A DNA stretch of 64,000 nt from JAWOLE01 sp963815655 (GTDB lineage: Bacteria > Acidobacteriota > Thermoanaerobaculia > UBA5066 > Gp7-AA6): positions 1,116,001 through 1,180,000 of the forward strand of contig CAWFHK010000001.1 of NCBI GenBank assembly GCA_963815655.1, read 5' to 3'. Below the pieces are notes generated by a model. The model was not told where the DNA came from and did no database searches. It saw only the letters and a program-made list of their open reading frames with translations. Of the stretch, positions 25,959 to 33,214 are shown one piece after another (within the stretch, counting starts at the first letter, position 1; the number at the start of each line of letters is the position of its first letter). The translations under genes and the position numbers were made by a program.

Positions 25959-26932
25959 GGCGCGGAGCGATCGCCTTCCTTCTCGTCTCGCTCTGCGCGT
26001 GCCGCGAGCGGACCGCGTCCGGGGACGTCTCCCGCGCGGAAGCCACGCCCTCGCTCCCCACTCCCGTCCGCGTCGCCGCGGCCGAGAAGGCGTCGCTGTC
26101 CCTGTTCGTGTCGGGACCGGGAAAGACGGCTGCTCTCGCGCAGCAGAAGCTGCGCGCTCCGTTCTCCGGAACCGTGACGGAACTGTCGGCCTTCGACGGG
26201 GACCGCGTGCGGCGCGGGCAGCGGGTCGGGACGATCGTCGCCCGCGACAGCGAGGCCGCTCTCTCGGGGGCGCGGGAAATGCTGCGCCAGGCGGCCACGG
26301 ACGCGCAGCGGAGCGACGCCGAGCGGGCCGTCGCGCTGGCCGAGAAGAACCTGGTCCGTAAGCCGCTGACCGTGTCGTCGGACGGCACGGTCATTTCCCG
26401 GGCCGCGAGCTCCGGCGACCGCGTCTCCGAGGACCAGGAGATCCTCACGATCAGCGAGGCCGGCTCGACCGTCTTCCTGGCCGACATCGCCCAGTCCGAC
26501 CTTCCCAGGATCCGGCCGGGGCAGAAGGCCTCCATCCAGATCGCGGGAGAAACGCGTCCGGTCTCCGGGATCGTCCGGTCGGCGCTCCCCGCAGCGAACC
26601 CGAATGACTCCACGGCGCCCGTCCGGCTCGACCTGGCCGGGCCGGCTCGACGGCTCCCTCCGGGGATCGTCGGCACCGCGCGGCTCCTCGTCGGAGAGCG
26701 TCCCGACGCGACCGTCGTGCCCGACGCGGCCGTGCTCCGCGACGACGTGACCGGCGTCGCGCGGCTCGCGCTCGTCGCGGGGAACCGGGCGCACTGGGTC
26801 GAAGTGCAGACGGGTCTCACGCAGGGAGGAAGGACGGAGATCCTCTCTCCGGCGCTCCCGCCGGGCCAGAGCGTGATCGTCTCGGGCCTCGTGGGGCTTC
26901 CCGAAGGCAAGCTCGTCGCGTCCCGGCCGTGA
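25955..26932 (+). CDS. lipoprotein RND periplasmic adaptor
   Basis: 325 residues. Lipobox SLCAC at about residues 12-16 after a hydrophobic run, so lipid-anchored in the periplasm. Lipoyl halves LRAPFSGTVTELSAFDGDRV and LTVSSDGTVISRAASSGDRV are separated by only about 45 residues, giving a short hairpin. C-terminal beta-barrel follows. Partner of the RND pump at 26937 and the TolC protein at 24639, all in one operon (4-bp overlap before, 4-bp gap after). Confidence 0.88.
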   Translation: MRRGAIAFLLVSLCACRERTASGDVSRAEATPSLPTPVRVAAAEKASLSLFVSGPGKTAALAQQKLRAPFSGTVTELSAFDGDRVRRGQRVGTIVARDSEAALSGAREMLRQAATDAQRSDAERAVALAEKNLVRKPLTVSSDGTVISRAASSGDRVSEDQEILTISEAGSTVFLADIAQSDLPRIRPGQKASIQIAGETRPVSGIVRSALPAANPNDSTAPVRLDLAGPARRLPPGIVGTARLLVGERPDATVVPDAAVLRDDVTGVARLALVAGNRAHWVEVQTGLTQGGRTEILSPALPPGQSVIVSGLVGLPEGKLVASRP

Positions 26933-26936
26933 TCGC

Positions 26937-29900
26937 GTGACCCTCCTGCGCCTCTCCCGCGACCGCCCCGCCGCGGTCCTTCTCCTGATCGCGATCCTCG
27001 TCGCCGGCGGCGTCTTCACGGCGCTGCGCCTCCCCTCGTCGATCTTCCCCTCGGTGACGTTTCCGCTCGTGAAAGTGATCGCGGACGCCGGCGAAGAGCC
27101 GGCGGCCTGGATGATGCCGACGGTGACGCGCCCGCTCGAGGAGGCGATCCTGCGGGTGCCCGGCATCCGCCGTGTCCTCTCGACGACGGCCCGGGGATCG
27201 ACGGAGATCTCCGCCAACTTCGCCTGGGGGACCGACATGCAGGCGGCCCTGCAGCGGGTCCAGGCGGAAGTCACGCGAATCCGCCCGGACCTCCCCGCCG
27301 ACGCGAAGGTGGACGTGGAGTGGATGAACACCGCCATCTTCCCGATCCTGGGCTACGCGCTCTCCTCCCCCACCCTCAGCCAGGCGGAGTTGCGCGTTCT
27401 CGCCGAGTTCACGCTGAAGCCCGAGCTCATCCGCATCCCCGGCGTCTCCGAGGTCCAGATCCAGGGAGGGCGGCAGCGAGAGTTCCAGGTTCGCCTCGAC
27501 CCGCAGGCGCTCGCCGGCCGGCGCCTCTCGCCCGCGGACGTCGTCGGCGCGATCCGGAAGAACAACCAGACCCTCTCCAACGGGCTGACGGAGGCCAACC
27601 ACGAGCTCTACCTCTCCCTCCTGGACGGGCGCGCAACGGGGACGGAGGCGCTGGCGCGGATCCCGGTCCCGGTCCCGGGCGGCGGCGTCCCCGCGCGCGT
27701 CGGCGACCTCGGGACCGTCGCGGCCGGCGACGCCCTCTCCTACATCCGGACGACGGCCAACGGACGACCGGCCGTCCTCATCAATCTGATCCGCCAGCCG
27801 GCGGCCAACACCGTGGAGATCGCGCGGGGAGTGGCGGCGATCCTCCGGGACAAGCCGGGGCTCATTCCGCGCGGCGTCTCCTGGACCCCCTTCTACGATC
27901 AGGCGGAGTTCGTCTCCCGCTCGGTTGACGGAGTCCGCGACGCGATCCTGATCGGGGTCGCGCTGGCCGCGATCGTGCTCCTCTTCTTTCTCCGCAGCCT
28001 GCGGCTGACCCTGGTCGCCGCCTCCGCCATTCCCGTGAGCGTCGCGATCGTGCTGCTCCTGCTCGGAGCCATGGGGCAGACGATCAACCTCATGACGCTC
28101 GGCGGAATCGCCGCCGCCCTCGGCCTGATCGCCGACGACGCGATCGTCGTTGTCGAGAACATCCACAGGAAACGGGAAGAGGGCGCGGACGACCCGGCCG
28201 GGCGCGGCGTGGCCGACCTCCTTCCCGCACTCGTCGGATCCAGCCTCTCGACGGTCATCATCTTCCTCCCCTTCGCCCTGCTGACCGGCGTCGCCGGCGC
28301 GTTCTTCAAACCCCTCGCGCTCACGATGGCCCTCGCCCTCGTCGTGTCGTTCTTCCTGGCGGTCTTCGCCGTCCCGCTCGTGGCCGGCTCCCCGCGCTCC
28401 TCCCGGGTCAAGCCCGGGACGCCTCGCGGCCGCCGCCTCAACCGCGTCCTCAGCCTGCTCCTGCGGCGTCCCGTTCTCCCGATCGCGGCGGCGGTCCTTC
28501 TCTGCGCCGGCGGATACGTCCTCTCCCGGAGGATCGGCAGCGACTTTCTCCCTTCCATGGACGAGGGATCGATCATCCTCGACTACTGGACTCCGCCGGG
28601 AACCTCGCTGACCGATACCGACGCGATCCTCTCGGAGTCGGAGAAGGTCATCCAATCGCTGCCCGACGTCGAGAGCTACTCCCGCCGAACCGGCACGCAG
28701 CTCGGCTTCTTCATCACGGAGCCGAACCGCGGCGACTACGTCATCCGGCTCAAGCCGCGGAGGACGCGGCGCCCCTCCGACGAGGTCGTCGACGACCTGC
28801 GCGCGCGGCTCGCGGCCGTGGAGCCCGCGCTCCGCACCGATTTCGGCCAGCTCATCGAGGACAACATCGGAGACCTGACGGGCGGCGCGCCGCAGCCGAT
28901 CGACGTCAAGATCTTCGGAGAGGACCAGGCACTCCTGCAGCGCAAGGCCCGGGAAGCCGCCGGGATCATCTCCTCGGTGCGGGGTGTCGAGGACGTCTTC
29001 GACGGAGTCGTCATCGCCGGGCCGGCGTTGAACGTCCGCCCTCGCTTCCGTGACGCGGCGGCCGGCGTCTCGGCGGGAGAGGAGCCGGCGCGGTTCGGGC
29101 TCACGACGGAGGACCTGCACGAGGTCGTCGAGCCGGCCATCACGGGGACGGTCGCCGGTGCTCTCCGCATCGGCGAGCGCGTCTACGACATCCGCGTCTT
29201 CGAGAACGCGGCGGCGGGCCTGGACGCACTGAAGATCCGGACCCCCTCCGGCGCGCTCGTGCCGCTTTCGACCGTCGCGACCGTCTCGACCGGCCCTCCC
29301 GAGGCGGAGATCGACCGCGAGAACCTCAAGACGTTCGTCGGCGTCACCGCCCGTCTTTCCGGCCGCGACCTGGGCGGCGCCGTCGCGGAGATCCGCGACG
29401 CGCTCCAGGCGCGGCTCGACCTGCCTCCGGGGATGGAGATCCAGTTCGGGGGGGCATACGAACAGCAGCAGTCCTCGTTCAAGGGCCTCCTGCTCGTGCT
29501 GATCGCGGGGCTCGTTCTGGTCTCCGTCGTGCTCCTCTTCGAATTCGGGGACTGGAGGGCCCCGCTCGTCACCGGCATCATCGCGCTGGCGGTCCTGGCC
29601 GGAGTCTTCGGCGTTCTCCTCCTGACCGGCATGACGCTGAACATCTCGAGCTTCGTCGGCGCGATCATGATGGTCGGCATCGTGGGCGAGAACGCCATCT
29701 TCGTCATCCACGAGGCTCGCAATTCCCTGCGGGAGGGCCTGCTTCCGGAGCAGGCGTGGAGGGCCGCTGCCCGACGGCGACTGCGCCCGGTCGCCATGAC
29801 GGTGCTGGCGAGCGTCTTCGCCCTCGCTCCCCTGGCGTTCGCGCTGGGGGAAGGCGCCCAGCTGCAGCAGCCGCTGGCGATCGCCGTCATCGGCGGATTC

Positions 29901-30023
29901 CTCCTCTCCGGTCCTCTCGTCCTTCTCCTGCTGCCCGCGCTGTATTCGTTCCTGGATCCCCGCGGCAGGCTCGGCGGTCCCGACGGCCAAACCTCGGGCG
30001 CGCGCCGGCACAACGCCACGTGA
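26937..30023 (+). CDS. RND efflux pump inner-membrane subunit
   Basis: 1028 residues with 12 membrane segments and two periplasmic porter regions. TM4 has GLIADDAIVVVENIHRK with the paired Asp of the proton relay; TM10-11 region has GAIMMVGIVGENAIFVIHEA. The periplasmic part lacks the Met cluster of CusA, so this is a general or other-substrate pump, between the HAE and HME branches. Start is GTG 26937. Exports substrate via the lipoprotein adaptor and TolC protein encoded immediately upstream. Position in the metal/chromate region hints at metal or oxyanion stress but does not prove it. Confidence 0.92.
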   Translation: MTLLRLSRDRPAAVLLLIAILVAGGVFTALRLPSSIFPSVTFPLVKVIADAGEEPAAWMMPTVTRPLEEAILRVPGIRRVLSTTARGSTEISANFAWGTDMQAALQRVQAEVTRIRPDLPADAKVDVEWMNTAIFPILGYALSSPTLSQAELRVLAEFTLKPELIRIPGVSEVQIQGGRQREFQVRLDPQALAGRRLSPADVVGAIRKNNQTLSNGLTEANHELYLSLLDGRATGTEALARIPVPVPGGGVPARVGDLGTVAAGDALSYIRTTANGRPAVLINLIRQPAANTVEIARGVAAILRDKPGLIPRGVSWTPFYDQAEFVSRSVDGVRDAILIGVALAAIVLLFFLRSLRLTLVAASAIPVSVAIVLLLLGAMGQTINLMTLGGIAAALGLIADDAIVVVENIHRKREEGADDPAGRGVADLLPALVGSSLSTVIIFLPFALLTGVAGAFFKPLALTMALALVVSFFLAVFAVPLVAGSPRSSRVKPGTPRGRRLNRVLSLLLRRPVLPIAAAVLLCAGGYVLSRRIGSDFLPSMDEGSIILDYWTPPGTSLTDTDAILSESEKVIQSLPDVESYSRRTGTQLGFFITEPNRGDYVIRLKPRRTRRPSDEVVDDLRARLAAVEPALRTDFGQLIEDNIGDLTGGAPQPIDVKIFGEDQALLQRKAREAAGIISSVRGVEDVFDGVVIAGPALNVRPRFRDAAAGVSAGEEPARFGLTTEDLHEVVEPAITGTVAGALRIGERVYDIRVFENAAAGLDALKIRTPSGALVPLSTVATVSTGPPEAEIDRENLKTFVGVTARLSGRDLGGAVAEIRDALQARLDLPPGMEIQFGGAYEQQQSSFKGLLLVLIAGLVLVSVVLLFEFGDWRAPLVTGIIALAVLAGVFGVLLLTGMTLNISSFVGAIMMVGIVGENAIFVIHEARNSLREGLLPEQAWRAAARRRLRPVAMTVLASVFALAPLAFALGEGAQLQQPLAIAVIGGFLLSGPLVLLLLPALYSFLDPRGRLGGPDGQTSGARRHNAT

Positions 30024-30198
30024 AATTCTCTCTTCACCCGTTCGGTTCTGAGCGTCATAAGACCAGCAGTATCAACGAATTAGAGCCGACTCGCGAAACG
30101 ATGATCGCGTTCATGCTGGGTTCACGCGCCGGCATCTAGAGTCTCGGCCGTGTGAGTGACGCGGTGCGTAGTGCCCCGCGCCGAAAAAGGAGAAAAAG

Positions 30199-30456
30199 AT
30201 GAAGAAGTCCCTGTTGAAGTTGGCGGCTCTGGCGGTGGTGCTGGCTTTCCCGACCGGCATGTTCGCGCAGACCGCCGAGACGAAGTCCTCGGCCACTCAG
30301 ACGACGACCACCACGGAGACCAAGGCGACCACCGAGACCAAGACCCCCGCGAAGAAGACCATGAAGAAGAAGACCACCAAGAAGAAGACCACCAAGAAGT
30401 CCACCTCGAAGAGCACCGAGCCGAAGATGGAGCCCACGAAGGCCCCCGCGAACTAA
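30199..30456 (+). CDS. small secreted Thr/Lys-rich protein
   Basis: 85 residues. Signal peptide (1-23, ending PTGMFAQ), then low complexity: a Thr-rich segment followed by alternating Lys/Thr (TKKKTTKK) and a PKMEPTKAPAN tail. Strongly basic and probably disordered in the periplasm or cell surface; resembles histone-like or cell-wall-binding Lys/Thr/Pro-rich tails in composition only. AAGGAG lies just before the ATG, and a strong terminator follows, so it is a one-gene unit. Confidence 0.75.
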   Translation: MKKSLLKLAALAVVLAFPTGMFAQTAETKSSATQTTTTTETKATTETKTPAKKTMKKKTTKKKTTKKSTSKSTEPKMEPTKAPAN

Positions 30457-30481
30457 GACTTTCCATCCCGAGGGATCCTCG

Positions 30482-30512
30482 CGCCGGGGCAGACGCCCCG
30501 GCGTTTTGTTTT
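30482..30512 (+). terminator. Rho-independent terminator
   Basis: Perfect 9-bp stem CGCCGGGGC / GCCCCGGCG with loop AGAC, followed by TTTTGTTTT. Placed 26 bp after the small secreted protein gene. Confidence 0.9.
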
Positions 30513-30652
30513 GTTCGAGTCCCTCCCGGCTCGGCGGAGCCGAAACGGCTGGCTGATCTGAACGGGAGGCGCGTGGCGCCCCCGAACCCCCCGGAGGCCG
30601 CGGCACTCCGCGCCGCTCATCGCCGTGCTACATTCTGAACGGCTTCTCTGAA

Positions 30653-30727
30653 GGCCCCATCGTCTAGTGGTTAGGACACGGCTCTTTCAAGGCCGCGGCA
30701 CGGGTTCGAGTCCCGTTGGGGCCACCA
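30653..30727 (+). tRNA. tRNA-Glu (anticodon TTC), CCA encoded
   Basis: 75 nt. Acceptor stem GGCCCCA pairs perfectly with TGGGGCC; D arm GTCTAGTGGTTAGGAC; anticodon stem CGGCT/GGCCG around loop CTTTCAA with anticodon TTC; T arm ACGGG/CCCGT around TTCGAGT; 3' ACCA is encoded. Reads GAA/GAG. Confidence 0.97.
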
Positions 30728-30761
30728 ACCTCACACTGTTCGAGAGCCTCGTCCCGGCTTC

Positions 30762-30810
30762 TTGACGGGATGGGCAGGAAATGTAAGAGTAAGAGTGGTA
30801 GGAGTCTTAC
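30762..30810 (+). promoter_or_regulatory. promoter and palindromic operator of vapBC
   Basis: TTGACG (30762-30767) is a good -35; the -10 region (TAAGAG, 30784-30789) is weak and lies at the edge of an imperfect palindrome GTAAGAGT-GGTAGG-AGTCTTAC (30789-30810), whose left half is also repeated directly at 30783-30790. Operators of this kind over or just after the -10 fit autorepression by the VapB/VapBC complex. Confidence 0.5.
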
Positions 30811-30820
30811 TGGAGCGGGC

Positions 30821-31045
30821 ATGCGCATCACTTCCAAGGGGCAGGTCACGATCCCGCAGAGGATCCGGGAGAAGCTCGGGTTGCATCCGGACACGGAGGT
30901 GCTGTTCGAGATCGACGGGAACACGGCCAGGATCAGGAAGGCCCGCGGCGCGGGTGGTCGGGGAAAAGCCGTGGTTTCCCGGCTCAAGGGACGAGGGACG
31001 GTCCGGATGAGCACTGACCAGATCCTGGCGCTGACGCGCAGATGA
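30821..31045 (+). CDS. vapB: AbrB-type antitoxin
   Basis: 74 residues. N-terminal swapped-hairpin AbrB/SpoVT DNA-binding domain MRITSKGQVTIPQRIREKLG (1-20), followed by a short C-terminal tail that would wrap the toxin. Start at ATG 30821 with GGAG 5 nt before; a longer upstream frame includes tRNA sequence and is rejected. The stop overlaps the vapC ATG (ATGA). Neutralises VapC and likely represses the operon at 30789-30810. Confidence 0.88.
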   Translation: MRITSKGQVTIPQRIREKLGLHPDTEVLFEIDGNTARIRKARGAGGRGKAVVSRLKGRGTVRMSTDQILALTRR

Positions 31046-31452
31046 ATGGGGACGCCGTCCTCGTGGACAGCAACGTCCTCCTCGACGTCCTGACGGAGCA
31101 CCCGCATTGGTTTCCGTGGTCGGGAGAAGCGCTCGCGCGCGTCGCCGACGAGGCTGTTCTCGCGATCAACCCGATCATCTACGCGGAAGTCTCGATCCGC
31201 TTTGCGAGCATCGAGGAGCTGGAGGAAGCGATGCCGCCGCAGCACTTCGAGCGCCGGCGTCTTCCCTGGGAGGCCGCTTTCCTCGCCGGCAAGTGCTTTC
31301 TGAAATATCGGCGGCGGGGCGGCCAGAGGGGCTCCCCTCTCCCAGATTTCTACATTGGCGCACACGCCGCCGTAGCCGGAATGCGGCTCCTGACACGGGA
31401 TGCGGCCCGCTACCGCACGTATTTCCCCGCGCTCCGTCTGATCGCTCCATGA
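31042..31452 (+). CDS. vapC: PIN-domain ribonuclease toxin
   Basis: 136 residues, single PIN domain with the acidic metal-binding set: D9 (LVDSNVLLD), E49 (YAEVS), Asp in LPDFYIGAHA and Asp in LLTRDAARY. VapC toxins cleave tRNA or rRNA when freed from VapB. Four-bp overlap with vapB. Together they form a complete type II toxin-antitoxin pair 94 bp downstream of tRNA-Glu. Confidence 0.9.
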   Translation: MNGDAVLVDSNVLLDVLTEHPHWFPWSGEALARVADEAVLAINPIIYAEVSIRFASIEELEEAMPPQHFERRRLPWEAAFLAGKCFLKYRRRGGQRGSPLPDFYIGAHAAVAGMRLLTRDAARYRTYFPALRLIAP

Positions 31453-31454
31453 AA

Positions 31455-31485
31455 TTGATCCCGCTCCGACGTAGCGGCGTAAAAT
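31455..31485 (+). promoter_or_regulatory. possible promoter of GWxTD gene
   Basis: TTGATC (31455-31460) and TAAAAT (31480-31485) with a 19-bp spacer, slightly long. Predicted transcription start about 31492, 16 nt before the ATG at 31508. Confidence 0.4.
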
Positions 31486-31507
31486 GCGGAGCTGGAGACA
31501 CACGACC

Positions 31508-32614
31508 ATGAAAAAGACCTTGGGCTTCATCGTTCTGTCGTTGGCGGTCGCCCTGCCGGTTTCGGCGGCGGGGCTGGGCGAGCTGTTTCAGAAGGCGAAG
31601 GAAGAGGTCAAGAGCGCGCACTGGCAGGACGCGCTGAAGACGCTCGACGCGCTCGACGCCGCGAGCAAGCAGCCGGGACTGGAGCCGCAGCGCAAGCAGC
31701 TCGCGCCGGCGCTGGACTTCTACCGGGCCGTCTGCTTCGCCAACACGGACAAGCCGGCCGACGCGCAGGCGCACTTCGAGACCTATCTCGCCGCCCACCC
31801 CAACGCCTCCCTCGACCGTGGCATGTACTCGAAGAAGGCCGTGGAGGCGTTCGAACGAGCACAGAAGAAGCTGGGCACGACGGGAGGGTCCTCGGGACCG
31901 ACCTCGCTCGCCGAGGCCTATCGCGAGTTTCAGATGACCGACCAGGCCAAGGCGGAGCCGCCCAACGAGAGGTGGACGGAGGGACCGGTCAAGGTCCTCC
32001 TGACGCCGGAGGAAAAGAGGGAATGGGCGGGGCTCTCCGATTCGGTCTCCCGCTCGGAGTTCGTGACGAAGTTCTGGGCGGCGCGAGATCCGAAGCCGGA
32101 GACACCCGAGAACGAGTTCCGCCAGGACTTCGAGAAGAAGATCGCGTTCGCCGACCAGTTCCTGACCCAGGACGAGACGCGAGGAAGCCTGACGGACCGG
32201 GGCGTCGTCTTCCTCCTGCTCGGCCCTCCCACCTACGCGGGACGGAGCCCGCTCGGGACGGGAGACGACACGTCGGACTCGCAGGGCATGTCCTCGGTCG
32301 GACGGCACGACGCGGAGCTCGCCATCGCCAATGCCCGGGGCGCTTCCGGCACCGGCAAGTTGAGCACCGGCACGGAGAACTCGATCGCCCAAGGCGCGAG
32401 CGGGAGCTCCGTCCGGGACGCCTCCGCCAACTGGCGCGAGATCTGGCATTACCGGCGCGAGATCCTCCCCTCGGGAGTCCCTTATCAACAGGTGGATTTC
32501 GAGTTCATCACCCGGAAGGGCTACGGGAAGAACGTTCTCCAGCGTGACTCCGCCGCGCTGGCCACCCTGGACGCCGCGCGCGACAAACTGCGAGCCATCG
32601 GCAAGTCTTCCTGA
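31508..32614 (+). CDS. secreted GWxTD-domain protein
   Basis: 368 residues. Signal peptide (1-21, ending PVSAAG), a helical TPR-like part (about 25-120), then the GWxTD domain: FWAARDPKPETPENEFRQDF, IAFADQFL, LTDRGVVFLLLGPPTYAG and REIWHYRR. The GW of the signature is replaced (RGSLTD). GWxTD proteins are abundant in Acidobacteriota and some related phyla; function unknown. A Gly/Ser-rich insertion of about 50 residues separates LGPP from EIWHYR. Start at ATG 31508, directly before the signal peptide. Confidence 0.82.
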   Translation: MKKTLGFIVLSLAVALPVSAAGLGELFQKAKEEVKSAHWQDALKTLDALDAASKQPGLEPQRKQLAPALDFYRAVCFANTDKPADAQAHFETYLAAHPNASLDRGMYSKKAVEAFERAQKKLGTTGGSSGPTSLAEAYREFQMTDQAKAEPPNERWTEGPVKVLLTPEEKREWAGLSDSVSRSEFVTKFWAARDPKPETPENEFRQDFEKKIAFADQFLTQDETRGSLTDRGVVFLLLGPPTYAGRSPLGTGDDTSDSQGMSSVGRHDAELAIANARGASGTGKLSTGTENSIAQGASGSSVRDASANWREIWHYRREILPSGVPYQQVDFEFITRKGYGKNVLQRDSAALATLDAARDKLRAIGKSS

Positions 32615-32620
32615 AAGGAA

Positions 32621-32661
32621 ATCGGGGCGCTCGCGCGCCCCGATGAGAATCCCGGAACGGG
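32621..32661. terminator. bidirectional terminator-like hairpin
   Basis: Perfect 10-bp stem ATCGGGGCGC / GCGCCCCGAT with loop TCGC (32621-32644), followed by a second small hairpin TCCCG-GAA-CGGGA (32649-32661). It sits between convergent genes ending at 32614 and 32667. No long T-run on either side. Confidence 0.55.
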
Positions 32662-32666
32662 AAGCG

Positions 32667-32993
32667 TCACATCTTTTTCTTCATCATCTTCATTTCGCCG
32701 ACGTGGACCTTGGTCGCCCACATCTTGCCGTCCTTCTCCATCCCCGCCCATTGGACCATGGATCCCTCTTTCATCTCGTCGCCCGAGACCTTCGTGGCGT
32801 CGTTCCAGTAGACCGACGTTTCCTTGCCCGTGGCGTCCTTGACCATCATCATCTTGCCGGCCATGTCCATCTTCGTGATGGTGCCTTCGTTCATCTTTCC
32901 CATCGGTTTCTTCTCGACCATCTTCTCGCCGGCCAGGCCCACGACGGCGCACAGGACCGCAACCACCGATAACGCCAGGATCTTCTTTGTCAT
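32667..32993 (-). CDS. secreted Met/Lys-rich protein
   Basis: 108 residues. Signal peptide (about 1-21), then a mature domain very rich in Met and Lys (KMVEKKPMGKMNEGTITKMD, AGKMMMVKD, HVGEMKMMKKKM). The middle part (GTITKMDMAGKMMMVKD ... VYWNDATKVSG ... GSMVQWAGM) looks like a small beta-barrel, reminiscent of the copper chaperone CusF but not recognised as that family. Met-rich periplasmic proteins often bind Cu(I); inference only. GAGGAGG precedes the ATG. Confidence 0.7.
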   Translation of the reverse strand: MTKKILALSVVAVLCAVVGLAGEKMVEKKPMGKMNEGTITKMDMAGKMMMVKDATGKETSVYWNDATKVSGDEMKEGSMVQWAGMEKDGKMWATKVHVGEMKMMKKKM

Positions 32994-33155
32994 GTCCCCT
33001 CCTCATTCCGGACGGAGGCACGATCGCCCCTCGCCGGATTGTCGAACCTCGTTGAGCTCCGCTTGCTCCGCCGCGGAACCACTCCGACCCCGCTGTCGAA
33101 ACGCGGAACCGCGGTTGGCGCAAAACGCCGCGAGATTACCACGAAACGGCCCCAA

Positions 33156-33184
33156 TTGACGGATCGGACAGCGCCCAACATAAT
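33156..33184 (+). promoter_or_regulatory. sigma70-type promoter of K+/amino acid transporter gene
   Basis: TTGACG (33156-33161), exact 17-bp spacer, CATAAT (33179-33184). Predicted start about 33191, leaving a leader of only about 24 nt before the TTG at 33215. Confidence 0.6.
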
Positions 33185-33214
33185 GCCGGCGGCCGTTCTG
33201 GGACGGCCCGACAC

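Noticed and set aside
30653..30727. tRNA-Glu 3' end as an attachment site of an integrated element
   Set aside because: No integrase and no repeat of the tRNA 3' end was seen in the window.
33001..33214. A c-di-AMP (ydaO-type) riboswitch before the KimA-like gene
   Set aside because: The good promoter at 33156-33184 leaves a leader of only about 24 nt, and no conserved riboswitch core is visible.
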